A stretch of 64,000 bases of DNA from Salinigranum marinum (GTDB lineage: Archaea; Halobacteriota; Halobacteria; Halobacteriales; Haloferacaceae): positions 186,001-250,000 of the forward strand of contig NZ_CP100463.1 of the NCBI RefSeq assembly GCF_024228675.1, in the 5' to 3' direction. The position numbers and the translations under genes are program-made. Positions 23,591 to 31,744 of the stretch are shown piece after piece. The notes under the pieces were generated by a model. It ran no database searches. It saw nothing but the letters and a program-made list of their open reading frames with translations, and was not told the DNA's origin. How positions within the stretch are numbered: the stretch's first letter is position 1; every line of letters begins with the position of its first letter.

Positions 23591-25648
23591 TTACGCATCA
23601 TCAGTCGGGACGAACTCAGACAACTCGGTGTCTCGAGTTCCGCTTAGCCTTTGTCTGATGTCCGTCCGGTCCCATCCGAGGGGCGAGAGAACACTCTCGA
23701 CAGCTCGAACGAGCTGCGTTTCATAGTACGACGCGTCGTATGTCTCAATACATTCGTGCCGGAGAGCGACTCGATCCCGAGACGACTTCCCGTCATCGAC
23801 AACCACGTACTCGATATCCTGTCCCGGATGGACCGTGAGACCTCGGTCACGGGCTCGCTCGAGCGCCGCGACGTCCTGCGTGTACTGTGTGTATCCCTCG
23901 ATCGGTTTCGAGACACGGTTCCGTTCGACGAGCCGATCCACCGTCACCGCTCCAGCGCGAAGCTTCGAAACAGCCCGCCTCAGACACCCAATAACGGCCT
24001 CTGGCGACCGGGTCTCGTCGAACCGCTTCAGGCACTCCCGCTGGACGTCCGCGACAAACGCCGGTGTCGACCGTTGTCGCCACTCTATACCCCGTACCTT
24101 GAACTCGTCTTCTTCAGCGACTTTGCCGAAGTACTTCGTCAATGCACCAGCGTCACTCTCTCGCTGCGGCACGAACGCCACCCACTCGTATCGTGCTTCG
24201 TACTCGAGCCGAATCTCGACCGTCTCCGTGATTTCTTTCGCGAGGTCCTTGAGATTAACTCGCCTATCATCCTCGACATCGGGATCGGGCGTCACCCAGA
24301 TCGAATCGACAATGCCGTGAACGACACGCCACCCACCAGCCTCCAACCGTTGTTTCGCGGTCAACAGAATATCCCGAGCGAACGCATTGATCGCCTCGTG
24401 ACACTCGATCCGACCGAACTTCGCGTTACTGAACCCTTGATACCCGAAACAGGCGACGAGAATCCATTTCAACGCGCTCGACCGCCCGTTGAGTGCTTCG
24501 AGACGTTCTTGATCGGGCGTCTCCCGCCGCTGTTCGCGACGGATTTCGGCTTTGATCTCGTCGCGAGCATCGATGATCGGTTGGAGCACGTCGACGAGGT
24601 ACCCACGTTCGTCACAGATGGCGTACCCCAAGCCAGGCACGTCTTCACGACAGCGGTGACACTCACACCGTATCACGTCCGGTGACACGTTTCGCGTGCA
24701 GATGATGTTCGGATACAGACTCGAAAAGTCGAGTTCGTGGACGTCTTCGTGGAGACCAACCTCGGGCGCGAAAATGAAGCCACCTCGATCGGCGCCGTGG
24801 AGCGTCCGCATCGGTTTGTAGAACTCGTGCCGCCAGGAATTCCACGGCACCAACACATCTCTGTCGTGAGCTTCGCAGATCTGGATGGCCGTTAGTACGT
24901 TCCCAATTGACGCCCAGGCGAGCTCTTGGACCGGCTTTTTCGACCGCGACACGAGATCGAGGACGCCATCGAGGTTCGTCTCCCCGTAGAAGAACGTGTT
25001 CGACTCGTCGATGATCGCCCGACCGGGCACGTTGTACCGCGCCGGTGAGTGACCGACGCGATCATAACTCGAGTACGTTGACTGACTCGCGAGCTGCTGG
25101 TGGTCCACGTCTGGCCACCGACTCAACGAGAAGTCGTCGACGCCGACGGCCGTCGCCATCTCGGACAGCGTCGGGACGATCTCGCTCGTTGAGCAGACCA
25201 GGACGTCCGGATCGTGTGCGTCGAGCGCTGCCTGCACGGCGGTCAAGAGCTCCGAGGGCGAGCCAATGACGGTGTCGCCGGCGACGGACAGTTCCTCGTA
25301 GAGGTCGTTGCTCGTTTCGGTCACCGGGACGCTAAGCCGGAGCGTCGCCAGATCGATCGCCGGCGTCGGATCGACGCCAGTCTCCAGACAGTACCGGAAC
25401 TCCCGCGAAAAGTCGACGTTGAAGCAGGCGAGATCCCCGACTGGATAGTCCGACAGCTGGCGCGCCTGCTGGGCGAGTGGGGTGACGCGGTCGATGTGGC
25501 GGATGTCGACGGCCAGGACTGGTTCCTCGTCTCGTCGAAAACCGGGCCGTCGCGCAACCGTCTCGCTTGCGACGACATCTGGGTGTTGGTCGTACGCCGA
25601 CTGGAGTGTCGTGAGGTCGAGGTCGGCGTCGGGGTCGCGAGGGGCCAC
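23591..25648 (-). pseudogene. Family B DNA polymerase, plasmid type, N-terminus truncated
   Basis: 685 residues from an internal GTG. Polymerase motif A is DFSSLYPNI (residues 307-315); motif B is degenerate, KWILVACFGYQGFSNAKFG (from 394), where FGYQ replaces the usual N..YG; motif C is HGIVDSIWV (444-452), in which the first aspartate of YxDTDS is replaced, leaving one Asp. The frame is open upstream as VVDYTSRFYVAPRD to a TAG near 25690, so about 35 native residues are missing where the TnpB-type end abuts. The three exonuclease motifs are not evident. It resembles the family B polymerases of haloarchaeal plasmids and proviruses. The remaining frame is fully open and might still be translated. 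Confidence 0.7.
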
Positions 25649-25678
25649 ATAGAAGCGTGAGGTGTAGTCAACTACCCC

Positions 25679-26136
25679 GGCCTACTCGCGCTGACGCGCT
25701 CGTTGAGGCCGGGGCTTGCACGCCGGCTCGTCGGGTGGACTCACCCGCTCGCAGTCGGCTTGTAGGGCAGGGCCAGACGCCAGAGGCAATTTAATTGTCG
25801 GTGTCCTCCACTCTACCCCCGGTGGACACCGAGCGACGGAGAGGCACATGGCGTCACGTTCGCTTCGACGGACCCGACTTCGGGGCCGGTTGACCGCGAC
25901 CCGCCCATGCCGAGAAACGCACCGTGGCCTCGTTGGCACGCCAGCCCTCGTGGACTGTCTGTGGCCCGCCATGGACGGTCAGACGGTTCTCGCGCCCGGT
26001 TGTAAACCTTCGTACGCGCTCCTCTCCTCCCTACTCGCTCACTCCGTTCGCTCCTTGAGGAAGGGGACCCCGCGCTACCGCGAACTTGACATCCTCCCAC
26101 GGCTGAACCGTGGGATTCCTCCGGTGGGGCAGTGGG
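25679..26136 (-). other. Stacked 3' ends of IS200/IS605-type (TnpB) elements
   Basis: At 25680-25720 the minus strand reads ASPGLNERVSASRPG then stop, the usual TnpB C-terminus followed by a GGCCGGGG-type hairpin. At 26095-26115 TCCCACGG-CTGAA-CCGTGGGA is an 8-bp hairpin of the sort found beside TnpB ends. Between them no gene is recognised. Confidence 0.5.
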
Positions 26137-26525
26137 CTATGCCGTCCCCACGGAGGCAAGTTTCCCCTCGCCGGTACTCCGGTTTGTGCGCTCCTCGTTG
26201 GGACTGGCCCTCTCGGGAGAGCGTGGTGACTCCGACCAACAGTGGTCGTCCCACGTGAGGAGCACGGGCCGTGCCATCGACCCTGTCTCGAACTCAGTGC
26301 CAGTCTCCCGTTCAAGAAACGTCCGTGAGGCGTCGAGGTCAGCGTGGCTCTCGTGTCCACACGAACACCGAAACACGTCGCCATAATGCTCTGTCTCCAC
26401 CTGCTCGCCACACTCGACACAGGTTGCCGTCGTGAACGCCTCTGACCGCTCTTCGACAAACATTGCGTACTCCTCGGCAGTGTCTTTGAGGCGGTCGACA
26501 AACGACCGGTGTGCTCAAAACTGGT
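26137..26525 (-). pseudogene. TnpB (OrfB) C-terminal fragment
   Basis: Reads AHRSFVDRLKDTAEEYAMFV, then the zinc-finger segment CVECGEQVETEHYGDVFRCSC with GHESHADLDASRTFL, in which the final DLDAS supplies the third RuvC acid of TnpB. The N-terminal RuvC parts are missing, the sequence switching at about 26520 into the membrane protein gene. TnpB is an RNA-guided nuclease of IS200/IS605 elements; this copy cannot function. Confidence 0.75.
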
Positions 26526-27558
26526 CTGTGAGATGTACGCTTCCGCGATATCGAGTCCCCTTTCAGCCGCGTCAGCTTCCAGGTTCGCGATCGACTCTTC
26601 CAGCTCCCCGAACGTCGTCGCTATCGTGTGCTCGCGCGTCTCGGTGATCCGCGACGCTTTCGCGGGTGTCGCGTGTACCGCCGACGGGGAGAACGACGCC
26701 GATCCGTCGACGATTGTCGCGAGCGACACGAGCAGCGGGACCGTTCCGAGCGCCGCGCCGACGAACGGATCACCGACGAGCGCGTTCCCGACGAGCGATC
26801 CCACCCCGAAGAACAGGATCGCCTTAGACACCCGCGCTTGATCCCACTTCTCGACGGTGTACGGTTCCCCGCCGTCCGTTTCGATGCCGTCAGCAGCAGC
26901 GGGCGGATGCTCGATCGTCTTCCGAAGCGACGACGTCGAGATCTCGATAGCGGGCCACTGGATCGACAGCATATCTTCGACATACAGCTTCTCGTCTTCC
27001 GCGTCTCCCCGATACTCGACGCGCGTCTGAAGATCGCTCGTCGGGATCGTCGGGGGCTTCGCTCCGAGCAGGACGATCAGGAAGTGTCGAAGCGACGAAG
27101 ACGGAAGGATCGCCGTCGTTCCGTCGTCGCGATCCACCATATGATACGTCTTCCCCCGCTCGAACTCGATATCAGGGACGGACTTCTCGATCGCATTCTC
27201 GATCTTCTCGGTTAGCAGCTGCTCGACACGAACCGTCCGAGATGGATCGAAGTATTCGATCGCCGCGAAGAACGCGAGCACTAGGGGTATGAACCCGAGC
27301 ACGATCGGGAGCGTCACGATTATCTTGCCGATCTTCCCGAGCGCGAAGTACAGGATCAGCCCGCCGACGATCACGTACCACATGGCACCCTTCCCCGGCC
27401 CTCGTCCGGTGCGATCGAGCGTCTTCACCGCCGCGCCGATCCCGCTCGCGCTCGCATCCCTCCCCCACCTGATTGAAGTCCTGCCAGCGGATTTCTGTCT
27501 GTACGTCAGTACCGTCGTTTGGCCCGTCAGGGCCGTCGTCTTCCTGTTCGCTAGGCAT
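26526..27558 (-). pseudogene. Membrane protein with frameshift, 3' end cut by TnpB debris
   Basis: From ATG 27558 (preceded by GGAG) the reading MPSEQEDDGPDGPNDG to QDFNQVGE is in one frame; from about 27465, at a GGTGGGGGAGGGA tract, native sequence continues in another frame as ASGIGAAVKTLDRTGRGPGK, then two hydrophobic helices (MWYVIVGGLILYFALGKI and IVTLPIVLGFIPLVLAFF), a cytoplasmic beta-rich domain with YHMVDRDDGTTAILPSSSL, two more helices around FGVGSLVGNALVG and LGTVPLLVSLATIV, and a coiled coil (GELEESIANLEADAAERGL). It stops matching at 26525. The G-tract frameshift may be a slippage site or simple decay. Function unknown. Confidence 0.55.
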
Positions 27559-27593
27559 AGCGATCTCCTCTCTACCCAGACGCGGGTAGGGGG

Positions 27594-27615
27594 GTATCCG
27601 GGGCCTCCCGGATAC
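27594..27615. repeat. Perfect hairpin upstream of membrane protein gene
   Basis: GTATCCGGG-GCCT-CCCGGATAC, 9-bp exact arms, 36 bp upstream of the membrane protein start; between divergent genes. Possible operator. Confidence 0.6.
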
Positions 27616-27709
27616 GACGGCGCTTCCCCCGCGGTTCGAAGAATCCACGGAACGCCTCGGGGGGACAGCTCCGGCCGTATTGACGTGAGTAATCTTTTTC
27701 CGGTACGGG

Positions 27710-27925
27710 GTGGCCGGGAACCCAGCAGAAATAGCAGAACTTCTGAAACTCAGAAAATTGGGTAAGAACTCCGCGGGAGACAACGGCGGGATCAGTCTCC
27801 CGAAAGACACGCTCCGGCTTGAGGGACTGATCGGGGGGGAAGGTGAACTCGTCCAGCAGCCGTATCTCCGCGTGGAGTACGAGGGAAATGGTGGGTGGCA
27901 CGTCTCGCGGATCGACGAGAAATAG
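27710..27925 (+). CDS. AbrB-like small protein (DUF8053-like)
   Basis: 71 residues. LRKLGKNSAGDNGGISLPKDTLRLEGL is the swapped-hairpin AbrB/SpoVT-type DNA-binding start seen in a small haloarchaeal family (DUF8053 as I recall), followed by EGELVQQPYLRVEYEGNGGWHVSRID. Such proteins act as dimeric transition regulators or antitoxins. Divergent from the frameshifted membrane protein across a 151-bp region with a hairpin, so it may regulate both directions; this is inference. Confidence 0.68.
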   Translation: MAGNPAEIAELLKLRKLGKNSAGDNGGISLPKDTLRLEGLIGGEGELVQQPYLRVEYEGNGGWHVSRIDEK

Positions 27926-28244
27926 ATTCCCGATTTGGCAGACTGAGATGCTTGACGAAGGCTCCGGAAACCGATCTTCCGATCTGACCCGTGGGGTCCG
28001 ACTCAAATGTATGCAGCATCCTCGATGTATGCACCCCTTCGCTTCCAGTCGAGCGGTCTGGTGCATAGAATCGGGGCTGGTATCAGATGTAATCGACGGG
28101 ACCGCGCCCTGGGCGTGGGCCAGGTATATGAAGAATCGATGTTCAGCCAGCTCAGAACGACGCGCTCGCACCCCTGGTGCATACCTTCATCCATATGACC
28201 AAGCGAACGAGTCTGAAACTCACTGACGACCGGCAGCTACTGTC
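27926..28244. other. Intergenic with repeated GTATGCA words
   Basis: No gene. GTATGCAGC, GTATGCACC, GGTGCATAG and GGTGCATAC occur between about 28006 and 28184, two in each orientation; possibly binding sites of a plasmid protein, possibly chance. Confidence 0.4.
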
Positions 28245-29670
28245 GGTAGTTCCCATCACGTCAGCTGATAGCTACGACTGTCGTGGTTAGATTCTCAGGA
28301 AGCGTCTGGATGGGTGTTGATGAAGTGTTTATACCATCCAGACACTGTTCTTACGGCCTCTGACCTTGAAATCTTAGCGGAAGGCCTCCTCGCAGAGCTA
28401 CCGATACCCGGAGTCGAAGGCTGCGGCTTCGACTCCGGGATTATCCGACGGACGCTCCTCCAAGCAGCTGTTGACCAGACCTCGATCAAGGCGGTCACCG
28501 ACAGCACTCGTGGAACCTACTCCGACGACTACACGCTTGCTCAGCTTCACACCATCCCACCTGAAGAACTCGAAGCCACCGTCAACCTCCTCCTCAGACA
28601 ACAGGCGACGATGATCCTCGGCCCCGGCCCGAGGATCATCTGTCTTGACTTCGTCGACGTCCACTACCACGGCTGTCCACACCACTCTCCCGGTGAACTC
28701 TGTCACACGACGCCCCGCGATGGCACCTCACAGTGCCATCGCTACCTCGCTGGATTCGTCCTCTGTCGGGCGAAACCACTCGTCGTCGCCGTCACTGCTG
28801 TTCGTGGAGACGAACCAATAAGCGACGCGGTCGAGCGACTGCTCGACCACGTCGCGGCACTTCCCTTCGATGTCGCCAGTCTCCTCTGTGACCGCGGGTT
28901 CTACAACGGGGCGTGCATCCAGCGGTTGCGTGAGACTGCTCCGGTCGTTCTCCCGGTCATCCGACGCGGCCAACGGATGGCCGAGAAACTAGAGACGTCG
29001 ATCTCCTACTGGACGGAGTACACAATGTACGAGGGAAGCGAGCGGGAACTGCGCTTCCCGCTCGCTGTCTGTGTCTCCTACCGACAGGGCAAGCGGGGGA
29101 AGCACGGACTGCTTGTTCGTGCCTACATGGCGTGCGATCTGGCTGATCGCACGCCGAAGGAGGTTGAGGCTCTCTACCGGAAACGATCAGCCATCGAGAC
29201 AGCCTTTCGAACCATGCGCGAAGCGCGTGCACGCACAACCACGACCGACCCGGTCGTTCGGTTGGTGTTCGTGCTGGTGAGTTTCCTGTTGCGGAATCTG
29301 TGGCTGATCGTTCGCTGGGGCGTGCTCGCCACGCCGCGGCGCGGCGGGCGAGCACTACCCGTGTGGTTCCGCTTCGAGGTATTCCGAGCGTGGATCAACC
29401 ACACGCTCGACGAACTGCTACACCGGAAGTGGGAAGCACCGACCAACGGTGTGGGGATTCCCGCGACGTATGGTCAGCTGGACGCGGGCTGACCGAGCCC
29501 GCGTCCAGCGAGTGCCCCTGAAGAGCAGTTGCTAGGCATCGCCATCACATATTCGGCGCTCTCACTGACGTGAGACCGCCTTTCGCTGGCTATTGTCTCC
29601 GTACCGAGATCGAACTTGTCGCTTCCGCCGTGGAAAATCAAGTCAGCGTGTAGAACCGATGGGAACTACC
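28245..29670 (+). mobile_element. ISH3-family insertion sequence, apparently complete
   Basis: 1426 bp with 13-bp exact terminal inverted repeats GGTAGTTCCCATC (28245-28257) and GATGGGAACTACC (29658-29670), one intact transposase. No direct repeat at the flanks (CTGTC versus GAATT), so its target duplication was lost or it sits at a recombination joint. Confidence 0.85.
28320..29492 (+). CDS. ISH3-family transposase
   Basis: 390 residues, the family's usual length. The DDE triad is visible: CLDFVDVHYHG, LCDRGFYNGACIQRL, and ALYRKRSAIETAFRTMRE with the Glu, followed by ARTTTTDPVVRLVFVLVSFLLRNLW and TPRRGGRALP, all typical ISH3 blocks. ATG 28320 is used. The gene is open throughout and the element has both ends, so it may be active and may mobilise the 458-bp repeat at 19552-20009, which has the same ends. 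Confidence 0.88.
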   Translation: MKCLYHPDTVLTASDLEILAEGLLAELPIPGVEGCGFDSGIIRRTLLQAAVDQTSIKAVTDSTRGTYSDDYTLAQLHTIPPEELEATVNLLLRQQATMILGPGPRIICLDFVDVHYHGCPHHSPGELCHTTPRDGTSQCHRYLAGFVLCRAKPLVVAVTAVRGDEPISDAVERLLDHVAALPFDVASLLCDRGFYNGACIQRLRETAPVVLPVIRRGQRMAEKLETSISYWTEYTMYEGSERELRFPLAVCVSYRQGKRGKHGLLVRAYMACDLADRTPKEVEALYRKRSAIETAFRTMREARARTTTTDPVVRLVFVLVSFLLRNLWLIVRWGVLATPRRGGRALPVWFRFEVFRAWINHTLDELLHRKWEAPTNGVGIPATYGQLDAG

Positions 29671-29811
29671 GAATTTATAAATACTACAAAGGTAAGTCTG
29701 TTTGTCTGCGACTGGACGTTGGTGAGTTTAGTCTGTACGACATCGAAAGCTTCGTCTTTGGCCTTCTCTCACGACGCTAAAGTTCCGCGATTATCTGCCT
29801 GGAGCGCCGAG

Positions 29812-30051
29812 TTACTCGTTACGCTCCGCCAGCATCTGTCTTATTTCTTCCAGTTTGAAGTACGAGGCGAGACTGAGTATCGTGACGGGCCAGAGACCGA
29901 CGAACTGGCCACGCTGTTTGTCACCGCGCACGTAGTAGAAGTATAGCGCAAGGGCGACCGAGCCAACCGATGCCAGCACGGCAGGGCTGAGACCGTCAGC
30001 ACCGATTCCTTCCGCAGTTTCTATTGGCGTCTCTTCAGTTGTGTCACTCAC
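29812..30051 (-). CDS. Small membrane protein, promoter separated by IS
   Basis: 79 residues from a GTG at 30051: an acidic N-terminus (SDTTEETPIETAEG), then two hydrophobic helices (LSPAVLASVGSVALALYFYYV and FVGLWPVTILSLASYF) with a KQRG loop. No family recognised. Removing the composite element at 30074-31256 with one copy of its 10-bp duplication rejoins the GTG to a TATTAT box, about 30 bp apart, so the insertion has pushed the promoter 1.2 kb away and the gene may now be silent. Confidence 0.55.
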   Translation of the reverse strand: MSDTTEETPIETAEGIGADGLSPAVLASVGSVALALYFYYVRGDKQRGQFVGLWPVTILSLASYFKLEEIRQMLAERNE

Positions 30052-30073
30052 ACATTTAGTTATGTTCGTACAG

Positions 30074-30226
30074 CATTCGTGTTCGGTTAACACTGCCAGT
30101 AATATTTCTCGAGTAGTGGCAGCCATACCTGTTCGCTGAACTCGCCGAATTCGGCTGTTTGAACGTGGCCAATCAGATCCGGTACCCGGACTATTTAGCA
30201 CTCCTGACCTTAACCGAACACGGATG
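30074..30226. repeat. 153-bp MITE-like unit forming the left part of the composite
   Basis: Inverted ends CATTCGTGTTCGGTTAA and TTAACCGAACACGGATG, similar to the 171-bp unit at 2134-2304 but with unrelated interior. No gene. Confidence 0.75.
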
Positions 30227-31243
30227 GACCTCCTCGAGAGCGTGCTCGAGGAGGTCGCGGTCCCCCACACCATCGCTCCACGGTTCGAGCTGTTCCGTGA
30301 GGTGCTGATCGCCGATGCAACCGTCTTCAGATTGCATCGGCTCCTCAGCGAGTTTCCAGCGACTCACTCGGACCAGTCCGGTGCGAAGCTTCACCTCGTG
30401 CATAACACGACGACACAGACGATCGAACGGTTCAGACTCACCGACGAATGCATCCACGAGAGCAGCCAGCTTCGCACCGGGAGCTGGCTGCGAGGCCGGT
30501 TGTTGCTGTTCGATCTCGGGTTCTACAGTTTTCGTCGCTTCGCGTTAATCAACGAGAACAGCGGCTTCTTCGTGACACGGTTGAAGTCGAACGCGAACCC
30601 GTTGATCGTGGGGAAGCGGCGGAAATGGCGCGGGCGCGCCATTTCCTTGCCAGGACGTCACCTCCAGGACGTTCTGGGCGATCTCACACGGGAGATCATC
30701 GATGTGACCGTGGAGATCTCGTTCAAACGTCGGGCATACGCGGGGAAGCAGTCAACCGATACGATGGAGTTTCGCGTCGTCGGTGTCCGCAACGAGGACA
30801 CCGACGACTACCATCTGTACGTGACGAACCTCCCAGACGAGTTCACACCGAGGCAAGTGGCGGCGTTGTATGGACTGCGGTGGGAGGTAGAGTTGCTGTT
30901 TAGGGAACTGAAATCGCTGTACGGCTTGGAGAAGTTCCAGACGAGTGATCCAGCGATCGTCCACCTGTTGGTGGTGGCGGCTCTGCTGACGCTGACGGTC
31001 AGCAGAGCCTTACTGGGCGTGTTTCAAGAGCTGTTTCCAGAGACCGTGTTCCCCCGTGAGCGCTGGGCGAAGACCTTCCGGTCTCTCGCCCAGCTCATCC
31101 TCGAAGACCTCGCCCAGTCGTTCGGCCATCCACCGCCGAATCTGTCGGAGTTGATGTTTCATGGCGCTCGTCAGCCAGAGAAATCACGCCTCTTACTCAG
31201 CGAACGAGTGTCTGAAGCCTTCATGAGGCGATCCAGTGCTTAA
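30224..31243 (+). pseudogene. ISH8-type IS4-family transposase lacking N-terminus
   Basis: 339 residues. Core blocks: GAKLHLVHNTTTQTIERF, LFDLGFYSFRRFALI with a catalytic Asp, FVTRLKSNANPLIV, HLYVTNLPDEFTPRQVAALY, and LRWEVELLFRELKSLYGLEKF with the catalytic Glu in the YREK-type motif. Compared with the related gene at 15881-17260, about 110 N-terminal residues that include the first catalytic Asp region are missing; the ATG at 30224 lies within the internal repeat end. Probably inactive alone, although the element clearly moved as a unit, needing a transposase supplied elsewhere. Confidence 0.78.
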
Positions 31244-31314
31244 CCGAACACCGATGGTTCGTACAGATAATACAACCAGTGGCCGATTGCGGCGATTGGC
31301 GATGGAATCCTCTC

Positions 31315-31695
31315 TCACGCTTCGTCAAGCACCTTCTCAACTCGACTGACAAGCTCGATTTCGGAAAAGGGTTTTGCCACAAAATCGTCAGCACCGGCGT
31401 TGAGGGCTTGAACGATATCTTCCTCCCGGTTACGGGATGTCAACATGACGACTGGCAGATCGACGAGTGCGTCATGATCCCGGATGCGTTCGAGGACCGA
31501 TATTCCGTCGAGTTCGGGCATCATCACGTCCAACACCACGAGGTCCGGTGGGTCGTTGGCTCGTGATTCGAGATGCTCCCAACACTCATCGCCATCCGTA
31601 AACGCCAGTACGTCCCACCCTTTGTCACTCAAGTTGAATTCGACGACTTCGCGGGTCGTCTCATCATCCTCAGCAATGACAATTTCAGAGGTCAT
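31315..31695 (-). CDS. Single-domain response regulator
   Basis: 126 residues consisting only of a receiver domain: acidic pocket EDD at 9-11, phospho-acceptor Asp56 in VVLDVMMPELDG, the switch Thr in VVMLTSR and Lys in FVAKPFSE. There is no output domain. ATG 31695 starts MTSEIVIAEDDE; the 6-residue longer form from 31713 is less likely. It follows the large histidine kinase gene by 49 bp on the same strand and is presumably phosphorylated by it, passing the signal through protein contact. Confidence 0.88.
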   Translation of the reverse strand: MTSEIVIAEDDETTREVVEFNLSDKGWDVLAFTDGDECWEHLESRANDPPDLVVLDVMMPELDGISVLERIRDHDALVDLPVVMLTSRNREEDIVQALNAGADDFVAKPFSEIELVSRVEKVLDEA

Positions 31696-31744
31696 GTGGA
31701 ATTCCTTATTCACACTTTATTACGGGCACGTTTGATTCCACGGT

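Larger units (their letters stand above)
30074..31256 (+). mobile_element. Composite IS4/ISH8-type element with left-right-right ends
   Basis: Flanked by an exact 10-bp target duplication GTTCGTACAG (30064-30073 and 31257-31266). Left end CATTCGTGTTCGGTTAA; right end TTAACCGAACACCGATG. A second right-type end, CTTAACCGAACACGGATG, lies inside at 30209-30226. The first 153 bp therefore form a MITE-like unit of their own, joined directly to a transposase that lacks its first 110 residues or so. Confidence 0.85.

Noticed and set aside
25716-26258. Plus-strand open frame of 180 residues
   Set aside because: It is the shadow of TnpB debris on the other strand and has no protein-like character.
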